Shown: positions 46,828-55,385 of the stretch, piece by piece
Numbering within the stretch: the first letter of the stretch is position 1
Layout of the letters: the number at the start of each line of letters is the position of its first letter
Assembly: GCF_023074055.1 (NCBI RefSeq)
Contig: NZ_JADPKR010000080.1
Span: 228,142 to 292,141 of the forward strand
DNA: 64,000 nucleotides
Direction: 5' to 3'
From: Bradyrhizobium sp. 141
GTDB taxonomy: Bacteria; Pseudomonadota; Alphaproteobacteria; Rhizobiales; Xanthobacteraceae
The notes under the pieces: model-generated
What the model saw: the letters and a program-made list of their open reading frames with translations, nothing else
Database searches by the model: none
Told to the model about the DNA's origin: nothing
Program-made: the position numbers and the translations under genes

Positions 46828-47292
46828 TTATGCGGCCCTCGTGTTCTTGCGGTTCAACTTGGCGATGTCGATCTTCTCGGGGGTCTGAGCCTCGTGCGGA
46901 TGATCGGCGCCGCCGTAGACACGCAGGTTGCCCATCTGGACGCGACCGAGCGGGCCACGCGGGATCATGCGCTCAACGGCCTTCTCGAGCACGCGCTCGG
47001 GATGCTTGCCCTCGAGGATCTGGCGCGCGGTGCGCTCCTTGATGTGGCCGACGTAGCCGGTGTGCTTGTAATAGGTCTTCTGCTCGCGCTTGCGCCCGGT
47101 GAGGACCGCATGCTGCGCGTTGATGATGATGACGTTGTCGCCGCAATCAACGTGCGGGGTGTAGGTCGGGAGGTGTTTGCCGCGCAGGCGCATGGCGACG
47201 ATGGTGGCGAGGCGGCCGACGACCAGACCCTTGGCGTCGATCAGCACCCACTTCTTCGTCACCTCAGCCGGCTTTGCCGAAAAGGTTTTCAT
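46828..47292 (-). CDS. rplM: 50S ribosomal protein L13
   Basis: Ribosomal protein uL13, 154 residues. The start at 47292 (MKTFSAKPAEVTKKW) is set by the family N-terminus; the frame to 47331 is an artefact. Signature region: VDCGDNVIIINAQ, then KTYYKHTGYVGHIKE. It precedes rpsI in the same transcript. Confidence 0.98.
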   Translation of the reverse strand: MKTFSAKPAEVTKKWVLIDAKGLVVGRLATIVAMRLRGKHLPTYTPHVDCGDNVIIINAQHAVLTGRKREQKTYYKHTGYVGHIKERTARQILEGKHPERVLEKAVERMIPRGPLGRVQMGNLRVYGGADHPHEAQTPEKIDIAKLNRKNTRAA

Positions 47293-47450
47293 GTCAGAGT
47301 TTCCGTGGACGGGGAGCATCGGCGCGAACACCGCACCGGACTGCGCGGCTTTCTAGAGAAGAGACGCGCCACGGTCAATGCCGGCAGACGGAAATTAGGC
47401 TCGCAATATCAATGATTTAAAATTATGGTGCTATATTACCTGCAAAAAGC

Positions 47451-47879
47451 TCAAATAGTTGGAATGGAATAGGTCGAGGTGACATGCGCGATCGGATCGG
47501 GCGAGGTGCCGGACAACAGCTTCACCTCCCCGACTGCCAGCCGCTTGCCCAGCTTGAGCAGCCGCGCCTCCGCCAGCACGTCCTGGCCGGGCTGGCCCTT
47601 GCGCAGGAAGTTGATGTTGAGGTTGGTGGTCACGGCGAGCCCAATCGGACCGATCGCGGACAGGAGCACCACGTACATGGCGAAATCGGCGAGCGCCATC
47701 AGCGTCGGGCCGGACACGGTTCCGCCCGGCCGCAGCATCCTTTCGCTGTAGCGCTGGCGCAAAAGGCAGGTCTGGCCGTCTGCGCTTTCGATCGTGATGT
47801 CGTCGCCGCTGAACGCCTGGGGAAATTCGTCGCGGAGAAACTGTTCGACCTCCGCCACCCTCATTTTCGCTAATGCCAT
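47451..47879 (-). CDS. PaaI-type hotdog thioesterase
   Basis: A 142-residue hotdog-fold acyl-CoA thioesterase. The RPGGTVSGPTLMALADFAMY segment forms the central helix and its flanks (usual HG.x..gg.l..laD core is changed here to GPTLMALAD). NLNINFLRKGQPGQDVLAEA is the typical strand pair. It is divergent from an enoyl-CoA hydratase gene across 84 bases, suggesting shared acyl-CoA metabolism. The substrate is unknown. Confidence 0.88.
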   Translation of the reverse strand: MALAKMRVAEVEQFLRDEFPQAFSGDDITIESADGQTCLLRQRYSERMLRPGGTVSGPTLMALADFAMYVVLLSAIGPIGLAVTTNLNINFLRKGQPGQDVLAEARLLKLGKRLAVGEVKLLSGTSPDPIAHVTSTYSIPTI

Positions 47880-47963
47880 GCTGTTCCCACCCTCGCTTCA
47901 CGTCCCCTGTTACATTAAGTTATCTGCGTCATCCAAATGCAATAATCCAACGGAAACGCTCCG

Positions 47964-48788
47964 ATGTCCGCCCAGGCCGCCCGCGCCCCCTCCCCGCAAC
48001 CGCCGATCCTGCTGCGCGAGACCGCAGGCCCCATCACCGTCCTCACGCTGAACCGGCCGGGCGCGCGCAACAGCCTGTCGGAAGCGATGATTGCCAGCCT
48101 GCATGCCGAGCTCAACGACATCCGCGACGACAAGGCGGTCCGCGGCGTCGTGATCGCGGCCAACGGTCCCGCCTTCTCTGCCGGCCACGACATGAAGGAG
48201 CTCACCGCGCGCCGCGCCGATCCCGATCGCGGCCGTGCCTTCTTCGCCGATATGATGACCGCCTGCAGCGCGATGATGCAGGCGATCGTGCACCTGCCAA
48301 AGCCGGTGGTTGCTGCCGTCCAGGGCATTGCGACCGCGGCCGGCTGCCAGCTTGTGGCGAGCTGCGATCTCGCCATTGCCTCGGACGCGGCGAGCTTCGC
48401 CACCCCCGGCGTCGACATCGGCCTGTTCTGTTCGACCCCGATGGTGGCGCTGTCGCGCAACGTGCCGCGCAAGCAGGCGATGGAGATGCTGCTGACCGGC
48501 GAGCCGATCCCGGCGGCCCGCGCCCGCGAGATCGGACTCATCAATCGCGTCGTCCCAGCCGGCACCGAGCGCAACGCCGCGATTGCGCTGGCGGAGCAGG
48601 TCGCGCTGAAATCCGCCTACACCGTCAAGCTCGGCAAGGAGGCGTTCTATCGCCAGGCCGAGATGAGCCTTGCCGATGCCTATCGCTATGCGGCCGAGGT
48701 GATGACCGAGAACATGATGGCGCGAGATGCCGAGGAAGGCATCGGCGCGTTCATCGAGAAGCGCACGCCGAATTGGCGGGATGAGTGA
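47964..48788 (+). CDS. Enoyl-CoA hydratase/isomerase family protein
   Basis: A 274-residue crotonase-fold enzyme. Oxyanion-hole segments: GPAFSAGHDMKEL and GIATAAGCQLVASCDLAIAS. The pattern, with FCSTPMVALSRNV and a Cys/His-poor active site, resembles the ECHDC3 group rather than classical beta-oxidation hydratases, so hydratase activity is uncertain. It is divergent from the thioesterase, and a palindromic element separates it from the CoA-binding protein gene downstream. Confidence 0.93.
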   Translation: MSAQAARAPSPQPPILLRETAGPITVLTLNRPGARNSLSEAMIASLHAELNDIRDDKAVRGVVIAANGPAFSAGHDMKELTARRADPDRGRAFFADMMTACSAMMQAIVHLPKPVVAAVQGIATAAGCQLVASCDLAIASDAASFATPGVDIGLFCSTPMVALSRNVPRKQAMEMLLTGEPIPAARAREIGLINRVVPAGTERNAAIALAEQVALKSAYTVKLGKEAFYRQAEMSLADAYRYAAEVMTENMMARDAEEGIGAFIEKRTPNWRDE

Positions 48789-48792
48789 AGTT

Positions 48793-48877
48793 CGTCATTG
48801 CGAGCGAAGCGAAGCAATCCAGAATACCTCCGCGGTGACAGCCTGGATTGCTTCGTCGCTTCGCTCCTCGCAATGAC
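48793..48877. repeat. Dispersed palindromic intergenic element, copy 2
   Basis: Same family as 11893-11979: CGTCATTGCGAGCGAAGCGAAGCAATCCAG with its complementary half. It lies between two same-strand genes, only 18 bases before the next start codon, so its hairpin would sit in the mRNA leader of the CoA-binding protein. Confidence 0.88.
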
Positions 48878-48895
48878 AAGGAAGAAGAACGAGCA

Positions 48896-49480
48896 ATGAA
48901 CCACGACGCCTATCCCGACAATTACATCCGCGGCATCCTCAACAGCGTGAAGTCGATCGCGATGGTCGGTGCCTCGCCGGTCAATGTGCGGCCGAGCTAT
49001 TTTGCGTTCAAATATCTGGCGCAGCGCGGCTACGACATGATCCCGGTCAATCCCGGCCATGTCGGCAAGGAACTACTCGGAAAGCCCTTCATCGCCTCGC
49101 TCTCCGACATTGGCCGTCCCATCGACATGATCGACATCTTTCGCAATTCCAGCCACATCATGCCTGTCGTCGAAGAGGCACTCACGCTCGATCCGCTGCC
49201 GAAGGTGATCTGGATGCAGCTCGGCGCGCGCGATGACGCGGCGGCGCTGAAGGCGGAATCGGTTGGTATCAAGGTGGTGATGAACCGCTGCCCCAAGATC
49301 GAATATGGCCGCTTGTCGTCCGAGATCTCCTGGATGGGCGTGAATTCGCGCACACTCAGTTCCAAGCGGGCGCCGGTACCGACGCAAGGCATGCGGCTAT
49401 CCCTCAATCGGATGAGTGTCGGGGGTGGCGACACCGCCGCCTCCGATCGCGCCGCCAAAAACAAGACCGAGCAAAGCTGA
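48896..49480 (+). CDS. CoA-binding (YccU-type) protein
   Basis: A 194-residue Rossmann-fold protein of the CoA-binding domain family: VGASPVNVRPSYFAFKYLAQ, RGYDMIPVNPGHVGKELLGK, then DIFRNSSHIMPVVEEAL and VIWMQLGARDD. A C-terminal extension (about residues 145-194, RMSVGGGDTAASDRAAKN) is less conserved. The start at 48896 is the first ATG after the palindromic element. It lies upstream of metY, a neighbour pair I associate with other alphaproteobacteria. Molecular function unknown. Confidence 0.9.
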   Translation: MNHDAYPDNYIRGILNSVKSIAMVGASPVNVRPSYFAFKYLAQRGYDMIPVNPGHVGKELLGKPFIASLSDIGRPIDMIDIFRNSSHIMPVVEEALTLDPLPKVIWMQLGARDDAAALKAESVGIKVVMNRCPKIEYGRLSSEISWMGVNSRTLSSKRAPVPTQGMRLSLNRMSVGGGDTAASDRAAKNKTEQS

Positions 49481-49629
49481 CCCGATCGCGAAGGCTTCGT
49501 TTCGTGAACGCGACAATGCGTAGCACGATCATGCCCAAATGGTATTGCTGTGAAGCGGCGCCTTGACGGCGAGCGCGGCGCCCATCAGCATGCCGCGCGA
49601 TTTCAGACCAAGAGAACAGGACGCCCTCA

Positions 49630-50910
49630 ATGAGCGATCGCCTTCCGGGATTTTCAACCCTCGCCGTGCATGCCGGTGCACAGCCCGATCCGACGACCGG
49701 TGCGCGCGCAACTCCGATTTATCAAACGACCTCGTTCGTCTTCAACGACGCGGATCACGCCGCCTCGCTGTTCGGCTTGCAGGCGTTCGGCAACATCTAT
49801 ACCCGCATCGGCAATCCCACCAACGCGGTGCTGGAAGAGCGTGTCGCCGCCCTCGAAGGCGGCACGGCTGCGCTTGCGGTGGCCTCGGGCCATGCCGCGC
49901 AGGTCGTGATATTGCAGCAATTGCTGCAGCCCGGCGACGAGTTCATCGCCGCGCGAAAGCTCTACGGCGGATCGATCAACCAGTTCACGCATGCGTTCAA
50001 GAGCTTCGGCTGGAACGTGGTGTGGGCCGATCCCGATGACATCGCAAGCTTCGAGCGCGCGGTGACGCCGCGCACCAAGGCGATCTTCATCGAGTCCATC
50101 GCCAATCCCGCCGGCAGCATCACCGACATCGAGGCGATCTCGACGGTGGCGCGCAAGGCGGGCGTGCCGTTGATCGTCGACAACACGCTGGCTTCGCCCT
50201 ATCTGATCCGCCCGATCGACCACGGCGCCGACATCGTCGTGCACTCACTGACGAAATTCCTGGGCGGTCACGGCAATTCGCTCGGCGGCATCATCGTCGA
50301 CGCCGGCACGTTCGACTGGTCCACGGGCGGCAAGTACCCGATGCTGTCGGAACCGCGGCCCGAATATCACGGCATCCGCCTGCAGGAGACCTTCGGCAAT
50401 TTCGCCTTCGCGATCGCCTGCCGCGTGCTCGGCCTGCGCGACCTCGGCCCCGCGCTGTCGCCCTTCAACGCCTTCATGATCCTGACCGGCATCGAGACGC
50501 TGCCGCTGCGCATGCAGAAGCACTGCGACAATGCCAAGGCCGTCGCTGAATTCCTCGCGGGACATCCGGCGGTAGCCTCGGTCAACTATGCCGGCCTTGC
50601 CAGCGACAAGTACAACCAGCTCGCACGCAAATACGCGCCGAAGGGTGCGGGCGCCGTGTTCACCTTCAGCCTGAAGGGCGGCTATGACGCTGGCGTCAGC
50701 CTGGTGTCGAAATTGCAGCTGTTCTCGCACCTGGCGAACGTCGGCGACACCCGCTCGCTCGTGATCCATCCTGCCTCGACCACGCACAGCCAGCTCGACG
50801 ACGCGGCGAAGGTGAAGTCCGGCGCCGGCCCCGACGTGGTGCGGCTCTCGATCGGCATCGAGGACAAGGAAGATCTGATCGCGGATCTGGAGCAGGCGCT
50901 GGGGGCTTAG
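49630..50910 (+). CDS. metY: O-acetylhomoserine sulfhydrylase (Cys/Met metabolism PLP enzyme)
   Basis: PLP-dependent enzyme forming homocysteine from O-acetylhomoserine and sulfide, 426 residues. Lys209 in HSLTKFLGGHG binds the cofactor; other blocks are YTRIGNPTNAVLEERVAALEGG and SLGGVVHPASTTH-type SLVIHPASTTHSQL. The length and the YTRIGNPT motif favour MetY over cystathionine gamma-synthase. AGGA lies 8 bases before the ATG. The 149-base leader was checked for a SAM riboswitch without success. Confidence 0.94.
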   Translation: MSDRLPGFSTLAVHAGAQPDPTTGARATPIYQTTSFVFNDADHAASLFGLQAFGNIYTRIGNPTNAVLEERVAALEGGTAALAVASGHAAQVVILQQLLQPGDEFIAARKLYGGSINQFTHAFKSFGWNVVWADPDDIASFERAVTPRTKAIFIESIANPAGSITDIEAISTVARKAGVPLIVDNTLASPYLIRPIDHGADIVVHSLTKFLGGHGNSLGGIIVDAGTFDWSTGGKYPMLSEPRPEYHGIRLQETFGNFAFAIACRVLGLRDLGPALSPFNAFMILTGIETLPLRMQKHCDNAKAVAEFLAGHPAVASVNYAGLASDKYNQLARKYAPKGAGAVFTFSLKGGYDAGVSLVSKLQLFSHLANVGDTRSLVIHPASTTHSQLDDAAKVKSGAGPDVVRLSIGIEDKEDLIADLEQALGA

Positions 50911-50918
50911 CATCCACG

Positions 50919-51015
50919 TCGTTCCGGGGCGCGCGACTGCGCGAACCCGGAATGTCGAAGTGGTATAATCACCTCTGGATTCCGGGTTCGGTGCTTCGCA
51001 CCGCCCCGGAATGAC
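50919..51015. repeat. Palindromic element with GTTCCGGGGC arms
   Basis: Outer arms CGTTCCGGGGC / GCCCCGGAATGAC and inner arms GAACCCGGAAT / ATTCCGGGTTC around an AT-rich centre (TGGTATAATCACC), directly after metY. It may serve as its transcript end. Confidence 0.8.
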
Positions 51016-51093
51016 CAAGCCTCGGTTAACAGTCGTTAACCATATCTGCCGCATACATCATCGTTGGATCGCCCCTTTGATTCGGAGCCGACG

Positions 51094-51438
51094 ATGTTGC
51101 GCTGGATGGTGCCTGCCCTTGCTGCAATGCTGACGGTCTCGGCTGCCGTCGCTGCCGACTTGCCGGCCACGCCGAAGCGGCGGGCCGCCGCTCCGCCGCA
51201 GGAGCCGCCGCAGGTTTATGTCGAAACCGATCCGGATGCGCTGATCTCGCCGGCCTATGGCATCGGCAGCTACATTCGCAACCTGCCGGGCACGCCGCTG
51301 CTGCCGGGCTCGCATACATTGCCGGGCTATTACGGCCGTCCGTGGTCCTACGACTATCAGGGCGCGTATTACGGCGGCAAGCAGGTCGATTATTTCTGGC
51401 GACTGCCATATGCCTGCGGCGTCTACGGCTATTGCTGA
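51094..51438 (+). CDS. Small secreted Tyr/Gly/Pro-rich protein
   Basis: A 114-residue exported protein: signal peptide MLRWMVPALAAMLTVSAAVA (cleavage before ADL), then a Pro-rich segment (APPQEPPQVYVETDPD) and a Tyr/Gly-rich end (GYYGRPWSYDYQGAYYGGKQ) finishing with two cysteines. GGAG lies 6 bases before the ATG. No family recognised; it could be envelope-associated. It ends 5 bases from convergent ctaA. Confidence 0.7.
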   Translation: MLRWMVPALAAMLTVSAAVAADLPATPKRRAAAPPQEPPQVYVETDPDALISPAYGIGSYIRNLPGTPLLPGSHTLPGYYGRPWSYDYQGAYYGGKQVDYFWRLPYACGVYGYC

Positions 51439-51443
51439 TCCGA

Positions 51444-52526
51444 TCAGCCGGCCTGCCCGATCGGAACCGCGTGCGGCTGGGCTTCGGTCGGCTGTCGCGA
51501 AGCCAGCCGCTCCACCTGCATCACCGCGAGTGTCAGCACTGCGATCGCAACCGCCTGGTGCGAAAGCGCGAGATCAATCGGCACCTGGTTCAGCAGCGTG
51601 AGAATGCCGAGCACCGCCTGCACGCTCACCGCCGCGAGCAGCCAGAGCGCGCCGCTGGCCGCAGAACCCGCGCGCGAGCGCACCGTGTCGATCGCGTGCA
51701 ACGCCGCCAGCACGAACAGCGCATAGGCGGTCATGCGGTGCTCGAACTGCACTGTCAGGACATTGTCGAACATGTTGCGCCACCACGGCGTCTCGAACCA
51801 GAGCCGCTCCGCCGAGGGAATGAACGCGCCGTCGATCTGCGGCCAGGTGTTGTAGGCGCGCCCTGCGCGCAAGCCCGCGACCAGCGCACCGAAATAGATC
51901 TGCACGAACGTCAGGACGAGCAGCAGCGCGCTCGTGAACCGCAGCCGCGCCGGTGCTGCGATCTGCGGCCGCTGCTTGAGCCGCCGCACCGTCCAGACGA
52001 TGCCGGCGAAGATCAGCAGTGCGAGCACCAGATGCGTCGCCAGCCGATATTGCGACACCTCGATCCGTTCCGTCAGACCCGAGGCCACCATCCACCAGCC
52101 GACCGCGCCCTGGAGACCGCCGAGCGCGAACAGCAGCCACAGCCGCCGCTTCAATTCGCCCGACAGGCCGCCACGCCACAGGAAGAACAGGAACGGCAAG
52201 AGATAGGCGACGCCGATGAAGCGGCCAAGCAACCGGTGGCTCCACTCCCACCAGAAGATCTGCTTGAACTCGGACAGGCTCATGCCCGCGTTGAGCTCGC
52301 GATATTGCGGGATTTTCTTGTAGGCCTCGAACGCATCGGTCCACTGCGCCTCCGACAGCGGCGGCACGCTGCCCGTGACCGGCTTCCATTCGACGATCGA
52401 GAGGCCGGATTCCGTCAGCCGCGTCGCACCGCCGACCAGCACCATCAGCGCGATCAAAGCGGCTACCGAAATCAGCCACCAGCGCACGGCGCGATGGGGG
52501 TTGGTTGGAACGGAATCCGTCGTCAT
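51444..52526 (-). CDS. ctaA: Heme A synthase (COX15/CtaA)
   Basis: Inner-membrane enzyme oxidising heme O to heme A for cytochrome aa3 oxidase, 360 residues with eight helices. Conserved blocks: GGATRLTESGLSIVEWKPVTG, WWEWSHRLLGRFIG (His ligand), QYRLATHLVLALL and FEHRMTAYALF, LALSHQAVAIAVL, together giving the paired heme-ligand histidines. The alphaproteobacterial (type 2) form lacks the extracellular Cys pair of Bacillus CtaA. It stands alone; other oxidase assembly genes are not in the window. Confidence 0.96.
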   Translation of the reverse strand: MTTDSVPTNPHRAVRWWLISVAALIALMVLVGGATRLTESGLSIVEWKPVTGSVPPLSEAQWTDAFEAYKKIPQYRELNAGMSLSEFKQIFWWEWSHRLLGRFIGVAYLLPFLFFLWRGGLSGELKRRLWLLFALGGLQGAVGWWMVASGLTERIEVSQYRLATHLVLALLIFAGIVWTVRRLKQRPQIAAPARLRFTSALLLVLTFVQIYFGALVAGLRAGRAYNTWPQIDGAFIPSAERLWFETPWWRNMFDNVLTVQFEHRMTAYALFVLAALHAIDTVRSRAGSAASGALWLLAAVSVQAVLGILTLLNQVPIDLALSHQAVAIAVLTLAVMQVERLASRQPTEAQPHAVPIGQAG

Positions 52527-52622
52527 TTCAGGGGTTAAAACCAGGGCTTGAACCGGACTGCGTGCCCCTTATAGTCCCCCGCTCCCGCAGCGCAAGTTAC
52601 GCGAAGGCCGCAAGCTTCCACC

Positions 52623-52844
52623 ATGACGATCCGTACCCGCAAGTTCCTCGGCGCCATCCTGCTCCTGGTACTGGCCACGGTCTGGGCCCTGCTCGGCATG
52701 GCCGCGGCGCAGATGCCTTGGATTGCCGAATCCGGCTGGCGGCAGGCGATTTACTACGTGGTGGTCGGCATGGGCTGGGTGCTGCCGGCGATGCCGATCG
52801 TGAGCTGGATGCAGCGTCCCGACCGGGCCAAATCCAATTCGTAA
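52623..52844 (+). CDS. DUF2842 small membrane protein
   Basis: A 73-residue protein with two membrane helices (about residues 9-29 and 44-62) and the DUF2842 pattern: TIRTRKFLGAILLLVLATVWALLG, then YYVVVGMGWVLPAMPIVSWM. Widespread in Alphaproteobacteria, function unknown. It is divergent from ctaA across 96 bases. Confidence 0.88.
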   Translation: MTIRTRKFLGAILLLVLATVWALLGMAAAQMPWIAESGWRQAIYYVVVGMGWVLPAMPIVSWMQRPDRAKSNS

Positions 52845-52849
52845 CGCCT

Positions 52850-53959
52850 CTAGCTCGCAGCGCCGCCGGTCGGCTTCACCGGTGCAAAAGCAACACCCGA
52901 CACCAGCACGCGCAACATGCGCAGCGAGCGCACACGGCCGTCCCAGGCGATCCGCGGCAGCGCGCGCAGATTGGTCCGCCCCTCCGCATCCACGATGCCC
53001 GGGATCGTCGACACCGCGCTGGCAAAGCCCGCCTCCTCCGCCATGACGACGTGGCTACGCCGGAACGAGGCGCGATCACCGAACGGAAAGGCAAGATGGC
53101 GGATCTCGCGCCTGAACGCCGCTTCGGCGACCGCCTTGCCCATCGTCATCTCGCGCAACGCCGCTCCGTCCTTCATGTTGGCCAGGACTGGATAGTTCAC
53201 GGTGGCGCTGCCGATCGTGACGAGCGGATCGGCCGCCAGCTTCGCCAGATCCTCCCAATCCATCGACGCCTCGCGCGCGAGCGCAGCAAGATCGATCCGG
53301 TAGCGCGTGCAGAGATCGGCGATCGCCGCCGAAAGATCCGCCGGCGACAGCGAGCGCAGCCAACTCTCGAGATGCGAAAACAGCGCCTGCTTTTCGGCAT
53401 GATCCGTGACCACGAAGCGCTGCTCCTTCTCCCCCATCATCAGGTTGATACGGCTTTCATGCGCGATCACCTGTTCGAGCCCGAGCCACCAGGCCTGTCC
53501 GACGCCGTCGGGAAAGGCGGTGGGCACGTAGATCGTGAAGGGCACGGCGTGATGCGCCAGCACCGGGTAGGCAAAGTCGATCAGATCCTTATTGGCACCG
53601 TCGAAGGTGAGCGCCACGAAACGCCGCTGCTCCGGCAGCGTCACCGCGCGCCGGCAGACCTCGTCCAGGCCGAGAAAATCGTAACCCCAGCGCTTCAGCG
53701 CGCGAATGGCGCGGTCGAGAAACTGCGGCGTGATTTCGTGCGCACGCAGCGGCTGAAACCCGCCGCGCCGCCGCGGGCGCACCCGTTCAAAGCGCAGGAT
53801 GGCGCCGGCACCGCGACTGCGCAGCGCAGCCCGGCCGGTGAACCATGCCAGCTCCAGGCGCAGCCGTTCCAGCCATCTGTCGTCGGATGCCAAGATCTTA
53901 ACCCTTCGCGCCCGCCGGCCCCTGTTCCCGCTCCCATTGTCCTTACCCTTTGTTGACAT
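52850..53959 (-). CDS. NodB-fold (polysaccharide deacetylase-like) protein without metal-site residues
   Basis: A 369-residue protein with the overall polysaccharide deacetylase fold (FTIYVPTAFP and LAFPFGDRASFRRSHVVM are clear family blocks). The catalytic TFDD motif is TF-D120-G121, so the metal-binding Asp is Gly, and the HxxxH pair is A252-T-V-N-Y256. All three metal ligands are therefore lost and deacetylation is unlikely. It begins the exopolysaccharide cluster, divergent from a CelD-type acetyltransferase across 65 bases. The start is 53959 or a little downstream (GTG in KILASDD region). Confidence 0.85.
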   Translation of the reverse strand: MSTKGKDNGSGNRGRRARRVKILASDDRWLERLRLELAWFTGRAALRSRGAGAILRFERVRPRRRGGFQPLRAHEITPQFLDRAIRALKRWGYDFLGLDEVCRRAVTLPEQRRFVALTFDGANKDLIDFAYPVLAHHAVPFTIYVPTAFPDGVGQAWWLGLEQVIAHESRINLMMGEKEQRFVVTDHAEKQALFSHLESWLRSLSPADLSAAIADLCTRYRIDLAALAREASMDWEDLAKLAADPLVTIGSATVNYPVLANMKDGAALREMTMGKAVAEAAFRREIRHLAFPFGDRASFRRSHVVMAEEAGFASAVSTIPGIVDAEGRTNLRALPRIAWDGRVRSLRMLRVLVSGVAFAPVKPTGGAAS

Positions 53960-54024
53960 TTCTTTGCAAAGGTCGGCCACAGGCCGAATTACGCATATTT
54001 CTGATTTCTCGACAGGTTTCGCGA

Positions 54025-55206
54025 ATGACCATGGCTGCGGCGATGAAAAGCCGGACGGCAGAAGCGCCAGCGCGGTCGAATGCGAGCCGTATCGCGCATG
54101 TCGATATCGTCACCGACCTCGGCGCCGCCGAGACGGCTTGGCGCGCATTCGAGGAGCCCGGCCATCTCTTCACGCCCTATCAGCGGTTTGATCTGCTGAG
54201 CCCCTGGCAGCGACTGGTCGGCGAGCGCGAGGGCGCGCGCCCCTTCGTCGTGATCGGCCGCGACGCCGAACATCGGCCGCTCCTGCTGCTACCGCTCTCG
54301 CTGCGCCAGGGCCACGGCGTGCGCACGGCCTGCTTCATGGGCGGCAAGCATACGACCTTCAACATGGGTCTGTGGGACGTCGAGTGCGCTGCGCAGACCG
54401 CCAGCGCCGATCTCGAGGCGCTGCTTGCGCCGCTCCGCGAGCACATCGACGTGCTCGCGCTGACGCAGCAGCCGCTGCGCTGGCACAATCAGCAGAACCC
54501 GTTTGCGCTGCTGCCGCGACAGAGCGCGATCAACGGCTGCCCGCAGCTGGTGATGGAGCCGGGCGGGCCGCCGGCATCGCGGATCAGCAATTCCTTCCGA
54601 CGTCGCCTCAAGAGCAAGGAAAAGAAGCTCCAGGCACTCCCCGGCTATCGCTATCACCTTGCCACCACCGACGCAGACGTGACCCGCCTGCTCGACTGGT
54701 TCTTCCGCGTCAAGCCGGCGCGGATGGCGGAACAGAAGCTCCCGAACGTCTTCGCCGAGCCCGGCGTCGAACAGTTCGTCCGCAGCGCCTGCCTTGCACC
54801 GCGCGGTGAAGGCCGCGTCATCGACATCCACGCGCTCGAATGCGACGACGAGGTGATCGCGATCTTCGCCGGGGTCGCCGACGGCGAGCGTTTCTCGATG
54901 ATGTTCAACACCTACACGATGTCCGAGCACGCCCGCTACAGCCCCGGCCTGATCCTGATGCGCTATATCATCGATCGCTACGGCGAGCGCGGCTACCGCT
55001 CGCTCGACCTCGGCATCGGTTCGGGCGACTACAAGCGGATGTTCTGCAAGGACAACGAAGAGATCTTTGACAGTTTTGTTCCGCTGACCTCGCGCGGAAA
55101 ACTCGCGGCGATGGCGATGTCCTCGCTCAGCCATGGCAAGCGGCTGGTGAAGCAGAACCAGATGCTGTTCGACCTGGCGCGACGGCTGCGGCAGGCGTTC
55201 GGGTAG
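54025..55206 (+). CDS. GNAT-fold acetyltransferase, CelD/BcsL family
   Basis: A 393-residue protein with the Acetyltransf_6 C-terminal half: ISNSFRRRLKSKEKKLQAL, then VIAIFAGVADGERFSMMFNTY and SPGLILMRYIIDRYGERGY, SLDLGIGSGDYKRMFC. Members of this family acetylate or aminoacylate sugars in exopolysaccharide and cellulose clusters. The start at 54025 gives a natural N-terminus; 54031 is an alternative. It belongs to the neighbouring polysaccharide genes by function, but palindromic DNA separates it from the next gene. Confidence 0.9.
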   Translation: MTMAAAMKSRTAEAPARSNASRIAHVDIVTDLGAAETAWRAFEEPGHLFTPYQRFDLLSPWQRLVGEREGARPFVVIGRDAEHRPLLLLPLSLRQGHGVRTACFMGGKHTTFNMGLWDVECAAQTASADLEALLAPLREHIDVLALTQQPLRWHNQQNPFALLPRQSAINGCPQLVMEPGGPPASRISNSFRRRLKSKEKKLQALPGYRYHLATTDADVTRLLDWFFRVKPARMAEQKLPNVFAEPGVEQFVRSACLAPRGEGRVIDIHALECDDEVIAIFAGVADGERFSMMFNTYTMSEHARYSPGLILMRYIIDRYGERGYRSLDLGIGSGDYKRMFCKDNEEIFDSFVPLTSRGKLAAMAMSSLSHGKRLVKQNQMLFDLARRLRQAFG

Positions 55207-55232
55207 AATCCATCCTCTCGCGAGATGTCATC

Positions 55233-55378
55233 CCTTCTCCCCTTGTGGGAGAAGGTGGCGCGAAGCGCCGGATGAGGGGTATTTATCCTCTGGCTCAAAA
55301 TACAGCGGGACTCGCCGAGAGAGACCCCTCACCCGTCTTCGCTTCGCGAAGCCACCCTCTCCCACAAGGGGAGAGGGT
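55233..55378. repeat. Long palindromic element with CCTTCTCCCCTTGTGGGAGA arms
   Basis: The two ends (CCCTTCTCCCCTTGTGGGAG and CTCCCACAAGGGGAGAGGG) are near-perfect complements about 100 bases apart; inner parts (GATGAGGGG / CCCCTCACC) also pair. It lies between convergent genes. I recall it as a common Bradyrhizobium intergenic element. Confidence 0.85.
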
Positions 55379-55385
55379 AAAGATC

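Noticed and set aside
49481..49629. Possible SAM-II riboswitch before metY
   Set aside because: SAM-II is common before alphaproteobacterial met genes, but the conserved segments I know (such as CGTTAAA and CGCTAAA) are not present. Only a GC-rich GGCGCC inverted repeat was seen.
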